From Sediminicola luteus (lineage in GTDB: Bacteria; Bacteroidota; Bacteroidia; Flavobacteriales; Flavobacteriaceae), in the NCBI RefSeq assembly GCF_002514735.1, contig NZ_NBWU01000005.1:310001-374000 (forward strand): 64,000 nt of DNA, given 5' to 3'. The position numbers were made by a program, and so were the translations under genes. Shown piece after piece: positions 9,199-17,558 of this stretch. The first letter of the stretch is position 1, and the number at the start of each line of letters is the position of its first letter. The notes beneath the pieces are model-generated. The model worked only from the letters and a program-made list of their open reading frames with translations, had not been told where the DNA came from and did no database searches.

Positions 9199-9804
9199 GT
9201 GAAAATAGCATCTGCCGAATTTGTCGTCAGTAATTCCAATGTGGCCTCTTGCCCTAAAGATGCCCTACCCGAATATGCTTTTATAGGTAGGTCTAATGTG
9301 GGTAAATCGTCTTTGATCAATATGCTGACACAACGGAAGCATTTGGCCAAGACTTCTGGGAGGCCGGGAAAAACCCAATTGATCAACCATTTTAAGATTA
9401 ATAAAGATTGGTTTTTGGTCGATTTACCGGGTTATGGTTATGCCCGGGTTTCTAAAAAAGATAAAAAAACCTTTCAAAAATACATAACCGATTACTTTAA
9501 GGAGCGCAAACAATTGGTGTGTGCTTTTGTGTTGGTAGATATTCGGCATGAGCCTCAACCCATTGATGTGAATTTTATGGAATGGCTGGGCGAAAACCAA
9601 ATTCCCTTTTGTATCATTTTCACCAAGGCCGACAAACTAAAACCAGCGGCCATAGAAAGGCAGGTGGCAGATTATCTTGGAAAATTGGAGGCGGGTGCTT
9701 GGGAAGAGGCGCCCCAGCATTTCGTGACCAGCTCAAGTCATAGAACGGGTAGGGAAAACCTCCTGGACTTTATCGATCAGGTGAATACTTCGGTCAAGGG
9801 GTAA
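9199..9804 (+). CDS. engB: Ribosome biogenesis GTP-binding protein EngB (YihA/YsxC)
   Basis: A 201-residue TRAFAC GTPase needed for large-subunit assembly. G1 GRSNVGKSS is at 30-38, G3 DLPGYG at 75-80, and G4 TKAD at 142-145. The GYGYARVSK switch sequence and small size identify EngB rather than Era or Der. The start is GTG at 9199. It converges on gldC, with only 3 bp between the two stops. Confidence 0.95.
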   Translation: MKIASAEFVVSNSNVASCPKDALPEYAFIGRSNVGKSSLINMLTQRKHLAKTSGRPGKTQLINHFKINKDWFLVDLPGYGYARVSKKDKKTFQKYITDYFKERKQLVCAFVLVDIRHEPQPIDVNFMEWLGENQIPFCIIFTKADKLKPAAIERQVADYLGKLEAGAWEEAPQHFVTSSSHRTGRENLLDFIDQVNTSVKG

Positions 9805-9807
9805 ACC

Positions 9808-10143
9808 TTATTTTTTCTTCAGTTCCAACTTTTCGGCAAAATAATCGCAAAAATCACGCATGGTTGCCGTCATTTTTTCGTCTTGGGTAGCCTTAAAGAA
9901 GGTGTCGGACATGGCCATAAGTGTCTGGTGGAAGAAGATTTTCATTTCGTCTACAGGCATGTCTTTGGTCCAAAGATCGATTTTTAAAGATTCCTTGGCG
10001 TTGTGGTCCCAAACCGATAATAAGAAGGCCTTGGCTTCTGCTTTGGCGACCCCACCATCAACGGCAGACCAAGATAAGGCTTCCGGCACCCTGTTTTCGT
10101 CCAATTCTACGTTCAATTCAATCTTTGAGCTATGCTGTGCCAT
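9808..10143 (-). CDS. gldC: Gliding motility protein GldC
   Basis: A 111-residue soluble acidic protein, beginning MAQHSSKIELNVELDENRVP, matching the GldC family found next to gldB in gliding Bacteroidota. Its molecular role is unknown; in Flavobacterium johnsoniae its loss only partly impairs gliding. The start overlaps the gldB stop by one base (TAATG), so it is translated in step with gldB. Confidence 0.9.
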   Translation of the reverse strand: MAQHSSKIELNVELDENRVPEALSWSAVDGGVAKAEAKAFLLSVWDHNAKESLKIDLWTKDMPVDEMKIFFHQTLMAMSDTFFKATQDEKMTATMRDFCDYFAEKLELKKK

Positions 10144-11105
10144 TATCTTCGAGGTTTGTAATTAGCGCGTTTAAATATTTCGTCCGCGGGTAATTGTAAT
10201 AGGTCTTGTAGGCTTAGGTCGTTTTTCTCCATGAAGGCGTTAACGATCTGCCACCCCATATATCTTCCGGTCTTACCGGGCGATTCACTGTCGAGTTCCA
10301 ATTGGAATTTAGAGAATGGGGCAGGGGCTAAAAAACGCCTTTCGAGATTTTTATCGGTACTATAAAGTAGTTCACGTTCAATAAAGTAGCGCCAAATCTG
10401 TTCTTCGTTGGCTTGTGCCCATTGCCATTGTGCCTCGGTATAGTGCATTAAATCATGAGGCGGGCTTTGGGGCAATAGTTTTTGCTTTAAATAGAGTTCT
10501 TTACCATAGCCTATAATTTGATCCAAAAACCGGCGGCCACCCATACTAATCCATTGTTTGGCAAAGGTACCGGCCACATCGGGCAGCAGGTATTTTTTAT
10601 CCAGTTCTTGGGCCACATAACGCGGTAGTCCCTGATAGAATTTGTGGTCAGGACCCAGATAGTTTTGTAGTCCGATTAAAAGCAAACTATCTGCCAAAAC
10701 GACCCTATAGGCATAATCTACCTCGGCAGCAAGGGTAACTGTTTTGGGTATCCGGGTTTTGGGGAAGTAATATTTTATGTGTTTGTACAATTGCGTAAGG
10801 CCTTCTTTTTCGGTTTCTAAATCAGGAAAAAGTTGTGCTACTTCTTTAGAGATCGAAAGTTGTAAGGTGTCTTGCATGCGCCTCTGCCATACGCTATCGG
10901 CCACGCTTTCTGGATAAAGGTAGGGGTATTTGGCTTTTAACTGTCCAAGATTATCTGGTGAGGTCTGTGCCAAGTCTTTATCAAAACGTTCAAAAATGGG
11001 GTCAATGGCGATATGGTCGAGGTTTAAAGCGCTGTTTTTTGTGTCGTCTTTACAACCGATACATAATAAAAGAAGTGATACGAAAAATATGTGCGCCCTT
11101 TTCAA
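10143..11105 (-). CDS. gldB: Gliding motility lipoprotein GldB
   Basis: A 320-residue lipoprotein with signal peptide KRAHIFFVSLLLL and lipobox LCIGC (lipidated Cys18). GldB is essential for gliding in F. johnsoniae. The start codon is TTG at 11105: there is no ATG in frame before residue 80 or so, a TAA stop lies shortly upstream, and only this start gives the signal peptide. A TACCTTTG -7 box lies 22 bp upstream. It forms an operon with gldC and is divergent from nadE. Confidence 0.92.
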   Translation of the reverse strand: MKRAHIFFVSLLLLCIGCKDDTKNSALNLDHIAIDPIFERFDKDLAQTSPDNLGQLKAKYPYLYPESVADSVWQRRMQDTLQLSISKEVAQLFPDLETEKEGLTQLYKHIKYYFPKTRIPKTVTLAAEVDYAYRVVLADSLLLIGLQNYLGPDHKFYQGLPRYVAQELDKKYLLPDVAGTFAKQWISMGGRRFLDQIIGYGKELYLKQKLLPQSPPHDLMHYTEAQWQWAQANEEQIWRYFIERELLYSTDKNLERRFLAPAPFSKFQLELDSESPGKTGRYMGWQIVNAFMEKNDLSLQDLLQLPADEIFKRANYKPRR

Positions 11106-11127
11106 ACCGTATTCGTTAATTTAGCGG

Positions 11128-11135
11128 CAAAGGTA
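11128..11135 (-). promoter_or_regulatory. -7 box for gldB-gldC
   Basis: TACCTTTG on the minus strand matches TAnnTTTG and leaves a leader of about 15 nt before the TTG start of gldB. Confidence 0.5.
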
Positions 11136-11165
11136 CCCATTTTAGTAATATCAAATAGCTTTTAG

Positions 11166-11954
11166 ATGGATTCGAAAAAAACGGTAGATTATATTGTAGA
11201 TTGGTTGGGTTCTTATGCAAATAAGGCAGGTTTAAAAGGATTTGTGGTGGGCATTTCCGGAGGAATTGATTCTGCCCTGACCTCCACGCTTTGCGCTAAA
11301 ACGGGCTTGGAGTTACTTTGTTTGGAGATGCCTATCCATCAGGCAGAGAACCAGGTATCACGTGCAGCTGCCCACATTGAATGGCTACAAGCGAATTTTG
11401 ATAAAATAAGTAGGCAAAAAGTTGATCTTACGGAAACCTTCGATACCATGGTGGAGGCTTTTCCGGCGGTAGCGAACGAAGAAGATCGCTTTTTACCCTT
11501 GGCGAACACCCGGGCCAGATTACGTATGTCTACCTTGTATTATTTTGCCGGATTGCACGGGTATTTGGTAGCGGGTACCGGCAACAAAGTTGAAGACTTT
11601 GGGGTCGGCTTTTTTACCAAGTACGGTGATGGCGGCGTTGATCTTAGCCCGATTGCCGATCTTGTAAAATCTGAAGTTTATGCATTGGCGGCATATTTGG
11701 GTGTAAATCAAGAGATTTTAGAAGCGGCACCTACCGATGGTCTCTTTGGTGACGACCGTACCGATGCCGATCAACTGGGGGCTAGTTACCCGGAGCTTGA
11801 GTGGGCCATGGAACAAGATGCCTTGGGTAAAATGCCATCGGATTTTGTTGGTAGGGATACCGAGGTGTTGACTATTTATCAGCGCCTGAATCGTATTAAC
11901 CAGCACAAAATGGTGCCGATTCCGGTATGTAACATTCCCGATAAAGTGCGGTAA
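11166..11954 (+). CDS. nadE: NAD+ synthase (ammonia- or glutamine-fed) NadE
   Basis: A 262-residue synthetase that amidates deamido-NAD+ using ATP. The PP-loop SGGIDSAL is at 31-38, with GTGNKVEDFGVGFFTKYGDG and SPIADLVKSEVYALA further on. It lacks the N-terminal glutaminase (nitrilase) domain, so it should use free ammonia. Divergent from gldB, the same neighbourhood I recall in other flavobacteria. Confidence 0.95.
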   Translation: MDSKKTVDYIVDWLGSYANKAGLKGFVVGISGGIDSALTSTLCAKTGLELLCLEMPIHQAENQVSRAAAHIEWLQANFDKISRQKVDLTETFDTMVEAFPAVANEEDRFLPLANTRARLRMSTLYYFAGLHGYLVAGTGNKVEDFGVGFFTKYGDGGVDLSPIADLVKSEVYALAAYLGVNQEILEAAPTDGLFGDDRTDADQLGASYPELEWAMEQDALGKMPSDFVGRDTEVLTIYQRLNRINQHKMVPIPVCNIPDKVR

Positions 11955-12109
11955 AAACCGGAGTAATGCGTAATTTCTTGCAAATTCTTACGTAAATATT
12001 GCTTTTTTTATGAAAAAGTAGGACAATATTTTGTAGCATTTCACTGTTTTAAAGTATCTTGCAGTCGGTCACGCACGACCAGCAACCAATTTAATTAATT
12101 ATTTTTCTA

Positions 12110-12739
12110 ATGATTAAAGTTTTAATTGCGGACAACCATCCGGTAGTCCGTACAGGAATCAAGAGTGTATTGGGTTCCGCGGCAGACTTTGAGGTCCTAG
12201 GGGATGTCGCTACCACTACAGAATTGTTTGCCACATTGGAAATTAACACGCCTGATGTCGTGATTATGGAATTGGATATTCCAGAAATCAACGGTATCGC
12301 TACACTTCGAAAGATCAAACAAGATCATCCGGATGTAAAGGTGTTGATCTACAGTGGACAATCGGAAGACGTCTATGCTTTGAGTACGATCAGGGCAGGT
12401 GCTTTTGGTTATCTTTCGAAAACCGCCGATATCGATTATATCGTAAACGCGGTGCGTAAAGTCAGTACAGGCGGCATGTTCATTACCAATGAACTGGCTC
12501 AGCGTTTGGCTTTTGACGAAGGAACCCAAAAACCTAGAAGGTTTTTCAGGAAATTGTCTACCCGCGAAGTCGAGGTCCTAAAACTATTGGCTAGTGGAAT
12601 GCGCAACAAGGATGTGGCCCAAGGCCTCAACCTGAACGAAAAAACGGTGAGTACCTATAAGGCTCGCTTAATGAAAAAGCTGAATGTAGACAACCTAGTT
12701 GATCTATTGCAGCAGGCTAAAGCGTTGGAATTGTATTAA
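12110..12739 (+). CDS. LuxR/NarL-type response regulator with an atypical receiver domain
   Basis: A 209-residue protein: receiver-like domain at about 2-120 and a LuxR HTH at about 148-200 (LSTREVEVLKLLASGMRNKD). The phosphorylation pocket is altered. The acceptor Asp position, four residues before Pro58, is Glu54 (IMELDIP), and the second acidic residue after the first strand is Asn9 (ADNH instead of ADDH). Ser82 and Lys104 are kept. It is therefore probably not a conventional phosphorylated regulator; Glu54 might mimic the phosphorylated state. No histidine kinase lies nearby. Targets are unknown. Confidence 0.88.
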   Translation: MIKVLIADNHPVVRTGIKSVLGSAADFEVLGDVATTTELFATLEINTPDVVIMELDIPEINGIATLRKIKQDHPDVKVLIYSGQSEDVYALSTIRAGAFGYLSKTADIDYIVNAVRKVSTGGMFITNELAQRLAFDEGTQKPRRFFRKLSTREVEVLKLLASGMRNKDVAQGLNLNEKTVSTYKARLMKKLNVDNLVDLLQQAKALELY

Positions 12740-12761
12740 CGATTCCATGGCATTACGAACC

Positions 12762-12788
12762 AAACCCTGGCCTAGGCCAGGGTTTTTT
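12762..12788 (+). terminator. Rho-independent terminator after the response regulator
   Basis: A perfect 24-bp palindrome centred on CCCTGGCCTAGGCCAGGG, flanked by AAA and TTT and followed by a T run. It lies 23 bp after the stop at 12739. Confidence 0.85.
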
Positions 12789-12987
12789 TATGCGTCAGGG
12801 TTTCCTCAAACGCTTTATATACGACTTTTTGGTTTGAAAAGCGTTGTCTAGTGTTCTAGGCTTAGGTTTATTCCAAATTTGGGTATCGTATAAGATAGGA
12901 AATAGCTTGTTGTAAAGGCATGATTTTTATCATGGTGATCTAGTGGGCATATGCCGACCTTTAAAGTGCATTTAAAAACCACGGACC

Positions 12988-13407
12988 ATGAAAAAAAGAA
13001 CTCCGGTCTCCTCTATAATGACCAAAGACGTTGTTACACTGACACATACCGATGATTTGGTAACCGCCGAATCTTTATTCAAAAAACATCATATCAGACA
13101 CATTCCCGTGGTAAATGGGGGTGGGGTAACCGGTATGCTTAGTTATACCGATTTGTTGCGAATCAGTTTCGCTGATGCGGTAGATGAAGATGAAGTGGCC
13201 GTAGATACCACGGTATATAATATGTTTACCATTGAACAGGTAATGGCCAAAAATCCGGTTGCGGTACAAACTACAACCACCGTTAAGGAAGTAGCCGAGA
13301 TTTTGGCCAATAACGAATTCCATGCCCTGCCCGTAATCGATGAAGGCAAACTGAAAGGAATCGTTACCACCACTGATCTTATCAAATATCTCTTGTCACA
13401 GTATTAG
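12988..13407 (+). CDS. Tandem CBS-domain protein
   Basis: A 139-residue protein made of two CBS modules: about 7-60 (SSIMTKDVVTLTHTDDLVTA, then HIPVVNGGGVTGMLSYTDLL) and about 75-135 (VMAKNPVAVQTTTTVKEVAE, then HALPVIDEGKLKGIVTTTDL). CBS pairs bind adenine nucleotides and usually regulate an enzyme or channel; here they stand alone, so the partner is unknown. The 248 bp upstream, after the preceding terminator, hold no promoter I can name and only a small CATGAT/ATCATG hairpin near 12919-12934. Confidence 0.88.
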   Translation: MKKRTPVSSIMTKDVVTLTHTDDLVTAESLFKKHHIRHIPVVNGGGVTGMLSYTDLLRISFADAVDEDEVAVDTTVYNMFTIEQVMAKNPVAVQTTTTVKEVAEILANNEFHALPVIDEGKLKGIVTTTDLIKYLLSQY

Positions 13408-13445
13408 TAGTAGTTTGTCATAGGTTATACGACAAGGGAAACGGA

Positions 13446-13471
13446 AAAGCAGGTGCGAAAGTGCCTGCTTT
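13446..13471. terminator. Convergent hairpin between the CBS gene and ypdA
   Basis: AAAGCAGG and CCTGCTTT arms around a 10-nt loop, 38 bp after the CBS stop and 20 bp before the ypdA stop. The T run is short, so termination strength is uncertain; it could serve both strands. Confidence 0.5.
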
Positions 13472-13491
13472 CCTTCGTTATACATGCGAGC

Positions 13492-14448
13492 TTATAACTT
13501 GGTATGTATGTGTGCCATTATATGTTTGGCGTGTATTCGGGAGTTTTCTATAAACCATTTGTGGGTTTCCATACCGCCACAGATAACCCCCGCCAAATAG
13601 AGTCCGCTTACATTGGTTTCCATGGTTTCTGGGTCGTATTGCGGTAAGCGCTTTTCGTCTTCAGAAAGGGTAATGCCCAGTTTTTCCAAGAAAGTGAAAT
13701 TGGGTCGGTATCCGGTCATGGCCAATACATAGTCGTTTTCTAGAATATGGGTGCCATCTGGCCCTGAGACTTGTATTTTATCTGGTGTTATTTCCCTAAT
13801 AGTACTATTGTAATAGGCTGCAATACTTCCTTCTTCAATTCGGTTGATTATATCGGGACGTACCCAGTATTTGACCCTTGGGCCTACCTCGGGGCCACGA
13901 ATGATCAAACTTACCTCGGCTCCCTTACGCCAACATTCCAAGGCAGCATCTATGGCCGAATTGCTTGCTCCGACAACAGCCACTTTTTGGCCGGCGTAGT
14001 AATGCGGATTACCATAGTAATGACTTACTTTTTCCAAATCTTCCCCGGGTACATTAATGTAGTTCGGAATATCGTAAAAACCCGTGGCCACTACCACTTG
14101 TTTGCTTTCGTAGCTTCCTTTGGTGGTACGGATATTAAAATGACCGAGGTTTTCTACCTTTTCTACCTTTTCGAATAGGTTTGTACGCAGCTGGTTAGAA
14201 GTTACTATTCTGCGGTAGTACTCCAGAGCTTCGTCTTTCTTTGGTTTTGCTTCCTTGCTTATAAACGGGATGTTGTCTATTTCGAGTCTTTCAGAAGAGG
14301 AGAAGAATTGCATATTGGCCGGATAGTGGTACAGCGAGTTTACGATGCAACCTTTTTCCAAAATCAAATAGCTCAGTCCTTTTTTTTTGGCTTCCAGACC
14401 ACAGGCTATCCCAATGGGGCCTCCTCCAATTATGACAACATCCAACAT
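13492..14448 (-). CDS. ypdA: YpdA-family FAD/NAD(P)-dependent reductase (putative bacillithiol disulfide reductase)
   Basis: A 318-residue flavoprotein resembling thioredoxin reductases but without the CxxC redox pair. The FAD loop GGGPIG is at 8-13, the NADPH loop GASNSA at 160-165, and ATG followed by a Phe-Tyr at 121-125. Characterised homologues in Bacillus and Staphylococcus reduce bacillithiol disulfide with NADPH. The nearest cysteine here is Cys16, two residues after the position used in staphylococcal YpdA. The start is 3 bp after the rpe stop, so rpe-ypdA is an operon. Family assignment is firm; the substrate is inferred. Confidence 0.85.
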   Translation of the reverse strand: MLDVVIIGGGPIGIACGLEAKKKGLSYLILEKGCIVNSLYHYPANMQFFSSSERLEIDNIPFISKEAKPKKDEALEYYRRIVTSNQLRTNLFEKVEKVENLGHFNIRTTKGSYESKQVVVATGFYDIPNYINVPGEDLEKVSHYYGNPHYYAGQKVAVVGASNSAIDAALECWRKGAEVSLIIRGPEVGPRVKYWVRPDIINRIEEGSIAAYYNSTIREITPDKIQVSGPDGTHILENDYVLAMTGYRPNFTFLEKLGITLSEDEKRLPQYDPETMETNVSGLYLAGVICGGMETHKWFIENSRIHAKHIMAHIHTKL

Positions 14449-14451
14449 GGG

Positions 14452-15111
14452 CTAGGCAATAACTTTTTTAAGGTTCTTAATGGTGTCCGTTGGGTTATCG
14501 CTCTTAAACACAAAACTTCCGGCCACTAAAACATCGGCACCGGCATCTACCAGGGCTTTCGCATTTTTATCATTGACACCACCGTCAATTTCGATTAAAG
14601 TTTGGGCGCCATTATCGTTGATCAAGGTTTTTAGTTTCTTGATCTTGTCATAGGTGTTCTCAATAAAGGCCTGTCCGCCAAAACCTGGGTTTACGCTCAT
14701 TAAACAAACAAGGTCAATGTCTTGGATCACGTCTTCGAGCAGGTGTGCGGGCGTATGCGGATTTAAGGCGACACCGGCTTTCATGCCTGCATTTTTAATG
14801 GCTTGAAGGCTGCGGTGTAAATGTGTACAGGCTTCATAATGTACAGTGAGTACATCGGCCCCAAGATCGGCGAAAGTTTGCACATATCTGTCGGGGTCAA
14901 CGATCATAAGGTGAACGTCCAAGGTTTTTTGGGTATGGCGTGCCATAGCTTGTAAAACGGGCATTCCAAACGAAATGTTGGGAACGAAAACCCCGTCCAT
15001 GATATCGATATGGAACCAATCGGCCTCACTGGCGTTTACCATTTCAATATCGCGTTGTAAATTGGCGAAATCGGCTGCGAGCAGTGATGGGGCTATCTTT
15101 TTGTATTGCAT
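14452..15111 (-). CDS. rpe: Ribulose-phosphate 3-epimerase
   Basis: A 219-residue TIM-barrel enzyme interconverting ribulose 5-phosphate and xylulose 5-phosphate. It begins MQYKKIAPSLLAADFANL, with the metal and catalytic motif HIDIMDG (34-40), LDVHLMI, LMSVNPGFGGQAFI and EIDGGVN with the second catalytic Asp. I start at ATG 15111; an in-frame TTG at 15138 would add nine residues not typical of the family. It precedes ypdA by 3 bp. Confidence 0.95.
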   Translation of the reverse strand: MQYKKIAPSLLAADFANLQRDIEMVNASEADWFHIDIMDGVFVPNISFGMPVLQAMARHTQKTLDVHLMIVDPDRYVQTFADLGADVLTVHYEACTHLHRSLQAIKNAGMKAGVALNPHTPAHLLEDVIQDIDLVCLMSVNPGFGGQAFIENTYDKIKKLKTLINDNGAQTLIEIDGGVNDKNAKALVDAGADVLVAGSFVFKSDNPTDTIKNLKKVIA

Positions 15112-15178
15112 GTCTGAAGGCGTTGTTTTGCGCCGCAAAAGTAACGAATATCGGCGATGTTTTTAAGGCAGGGGGTCG

Positions 15179-15186
15179 TATATTTG
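15179..15186 (+). promoter_or_regulatory. -7 box for the multihaem lipoprotein gene
   Basis: TATATTTG, a full TAnnTTTG match, 47 bp upstream of ATG 15234. It supports that start over more distant in-frame codons. Confidence 0.5.
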
Positions 15187-15233
15187 AGCTTAAATTATCC
15201 AGTATACCTTTCACCACAACCTATATCCGGTAT

Positions 15234-17504
15234 ATGTTTATAACGCGACCCCACTCCCTTGTTTTAAGATTAATCCGTCTGTTAAGTCAATTGTCATTGT
15301 TCTTCTTGTTGTTGTTTTCCTGTACCGATAAAAAGGAAAGTTATAGCAAAAAGGGCGCAGGGGAAGACCCGAATATCTATGGCATGAAAGCGGATGCCGA
15401 TTTTTTGGGCGATGGAAAATGTAAGGAGTGCCATCAAGAAGAATATAGTGAATGGGAAGGGTCGCATCATCAAATGTCGATGTTGCTGGCTGATAGCATT
15501 TCGGTAAAGGCGCCGTTTCAGGGTGAGATTTTCGATAGTCAAGGGGTGAGATCGACCTTCTGTTCGAAACCGGATGGCTTTTACGTAACCACCGAAGGTC
15601 CCGATGGTAAACCGGCTGATTATAAAATAGAATATACTTTTGGCATTGCCCCCTTGCAGCAATATATCGTAAAATTTCCCGATGGCCATTATCAGTGTTT
15701 ACGAACGGCTTGGGATACCGAAAAAGGGGAGTGGTTCGATCTTTATCCCGATTTTAAGGTGGTGCATTCCGAATGGCTGCATTGGACCAAGGGCGGACTG
15801 AATTGGAATACCATGTGTTCGGACTGCCATTCGACCAATGTGCGCAAGAATTACAAGGCCGATACACATAGTTACGATACCCAATACGCCTTAATCAACG
15901 TAAGTTGCGAAGCTTGTCATGGGCCAGGAAAAAGCCATGTTGCCGAGGTGGAACGTTTGGGGGATGCGTATGAGCCAAATGGTAGTTTTCAAATGACCAT
16001 GGCCACACCGCCCAAGCAATTGGTGGATCAATGTGCCCGTTGCCATGTGTTACGGGAGCAGGTCACCGATGGATTTGATTATAAAGGGAGTCTTTTGGAT
16101 CATTATTTTCCCCGCTTAATCGATACCTTGACGTATTTCCCGGACGGACAAATTCTAGGGGAAGACTATGTGTACGGTTCTTTTGTACAGAGCAAAATGT
16201 ATCATAATAATGTAAGTTGTAAAGACTGCCACAATTCTCATTCCTTAGCCTTAAAAGCCGAAGGCAATGCCCTTTGTCTACAATGCCATGAGTCGAGTAC
16301 GTACGATACGGAAAGGCATCATTTTCATAGCATGGGGCAAGAGGGGGCGGCCTGTATCAATTGTCATATGCCGGGCCGGATCTATATGGGCAACGATTTT
16401 AGGCGTGATCATAGCTTTAGGGTGCCTCGACCCGATCAGAGCATAGCCTATGGTACACCCAATGCTTGTATGGATTGCCATGCCGAGAAAGGTAATGCCT
16501 GGGCTTGGGAGGCCTATAAAAAATGGTATGGAGAAGCACCGGAAGGGCATTTTTCTGATTTGTTGGCGGCAGGCTTAACTGCCCCGAATGGGTCGCAGCT
16601 ATTGAAAAAATTGGCGCAAGATACCCTGCAGCCCGATATTGCCAGGGCTTCAGCCATTCATGGGATGCACGAGAATGCCTTAAGTGAGGCGGAGATACAA
16701 GGGGTTTTGGCATTTTTAAAAGATGATGCGGCCGTAGTACGGGGAGCCACCCTGGATTTCTTTGGGGAACAGGAAAACTCGAGTTATACCAATCATTTTT
16801 GGCCCCTGTTAAAAGATGCCAAGCGAGCGGTTCGGGTGAAGGCTTATTTTGCCTTGGCCGGACAGCAATCGGTGCCCAAAGGTTATGAAGAAGCTTATAA
16901 GAAAGTCGGGGAGGAATTCGCCCATTACCTCAAGGCTACGTCCGATTTTGTTGGCGGTAGGGTAAAGCAGGCAAATTATCATTTAAAGAAAGGAAAGTTG
17001 GCCCAGGCCATTGCTAGTTATGAAAGCGCCCAAAGATTGGATGCCTTGGATAATAATGTCCGTATGACCTTGGGTAATCTATATTATCGAAATAAACAAT
17101 ACGACAAGGCTGAAAAAGCGTTCCGCACTATAATCGAGCAAGAGCCCGAATTTGGGGCTACCTATTTTACCTATGCCTTACTATTGGCCGAACAAGAACG
17201 ATTCAACGAGGCGGCCCAGCAGTTGGAAAGTAGTATAGCCAGAGCACCCGATAACCAAAGGGCCTATTACAATCTTTGTTTGATCTACGACCGCATCGGG
17301 GAAAAGGAATTGGCCTATACCACCGCCTTAAAAGGCTTGGAAAAGCAGGAGAATAATGTGGACCTTATGTATACCCTGGCCTTTTTGTACCATAAAAATG
17401 GGGATTCGAAGAAAGCTAGGCCTTGGGTGGTTAAATTGATCCGTTTGCAACCCGAGAACCAGCAGTTTAGGGCTTTTTTGAATGAGATTGATTATGGAGA
17501 GTAA
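15234..17504 (+). CDS. Octahaem cytochrome c lipoprotein with C-terminal TPR repeats
   Basis: A 756-residue exported lipoprotein; the signal peptide ends SLFFLLLFSC with lipidated Cys30. Eight CxxCH haem sites are visible with first cysteines at about 63, 195, 225, 267, 329, 348, 374 and 412. These resemble the cytochrome c554 and doubled-CxxCH families. A helical, HEAT-like stretch follows (about 440-570), then four or five TPR units (about 585-750). No CxxCK motif is present, so it is not NrfA. An electron-transfer or nitrogen/sulfur-redox role in the periplasm or outer membrane is possible, but the substrate is unknown. The start is chosen because it gives the lipoprotein signal; the frame is open further upstream, overlapping rpe. 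Confidence 0.85.
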   Translation: MFITRPHSLVLRLIRLLSQLSLFFLLLFSCTDKKESYSKKGAGEDPNIYGMKADADFLGDGKCKECHQEEYSEWEGSHHQMSMLLADSISVKAPFQGEIFDSQGVRSTFCSKPDGFYVTTEGPDGKPADYKIEYTFGIAPLQQYIVKFPDGHYQCLRTAWDTEKGEWFDLYPDFKVVHSEWLHWTKGGLNWNTMCSDCHSTNVRKNYKADTHSYDTQYALINVSCEACHGPGKSHVAEVERLGDAYEPNGSFQMTMATPPKQLVDQCARCHVLREQVTDGFDYKGSLLDHYFPRLIDTLTYFPDGQILGEDYVYGSFVQSKMYHNNVSCKDCHNSHSLALKAEGNALCLQCHESSTYDTERHHFHSMGQEGAACINCHMPGRIYMGNDFRRDHSFRVPRPDQSIAYGTPNACMDCHAEKGNAWAWEAYKKWYGEAPEGHFSDLLAAGLTAPNGSQLLKKLAQDTLQPDIARASAIHGMHENALSEAEIQGVLAFLKDDAAVVRGATLDFFGEQENSSYTNHFWPLLKDAKRAVRVKAYFALAGQQSVPKGYEEAYKKVGEEFAHYLKATSDFVGGRVKQANYHLKKGKLAQAIASYESAQRLDALDNNVRMTLGNLYYRNKQYDKAEKAFRTIIEQEPEFGATYFTYALLLAEQERFNEAAQQLESSIARAPDNQRAYYNLCLIYDRIGEKELAYTTALKGLEKQENNVDLMYTLAFLYHKNGDSKKARPWVVKLIRLQPENQQFRAFLNEIDYGE

Positions 17505-17513
17505 TGTTTTTAC

Positions 17514-17549
17514 ATATAACTATTTTGTTGTATAACAAAATAGTTATAT
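17514..17549. promoter_or_regulatory. Perfect inverted repeat in front of hicA (candidate HicB operator)
   Basis: Two 16-bp arms, ATATAACTATTTTGTT and its exact complement, separated by GTAT. It ends 9 bp before the hicA ATG. Toxin-antitoxin operons are usually autoregulated through such palindromes, here via the HTH of HicB. It could also act as a terminator for the cytochrome gene, which ends 9 bp upstream. Confidence 0.6.
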
Positions 17550-17558
17550 ATTGGAATT

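Noticed and set aside
12919-12934. CATGAT TTTT ATCATG hairpin before the CBS gene
   Set aside because: Only a 6-bp stem in AT-rich DNA; likely chance.
15084-15233. 50-codon upstream extension of the multihaem gene, overlapping rpe
   Set aside because: It would bury the lipoprotein signal peptide and lies across the promoter box at 15179.
15234-16700. NrfA-type nitrite reductase or other named multihaem enzyme
   Set aside because: No CxxCK site and haem spacing does not fit; left as unassigned cytochrome.
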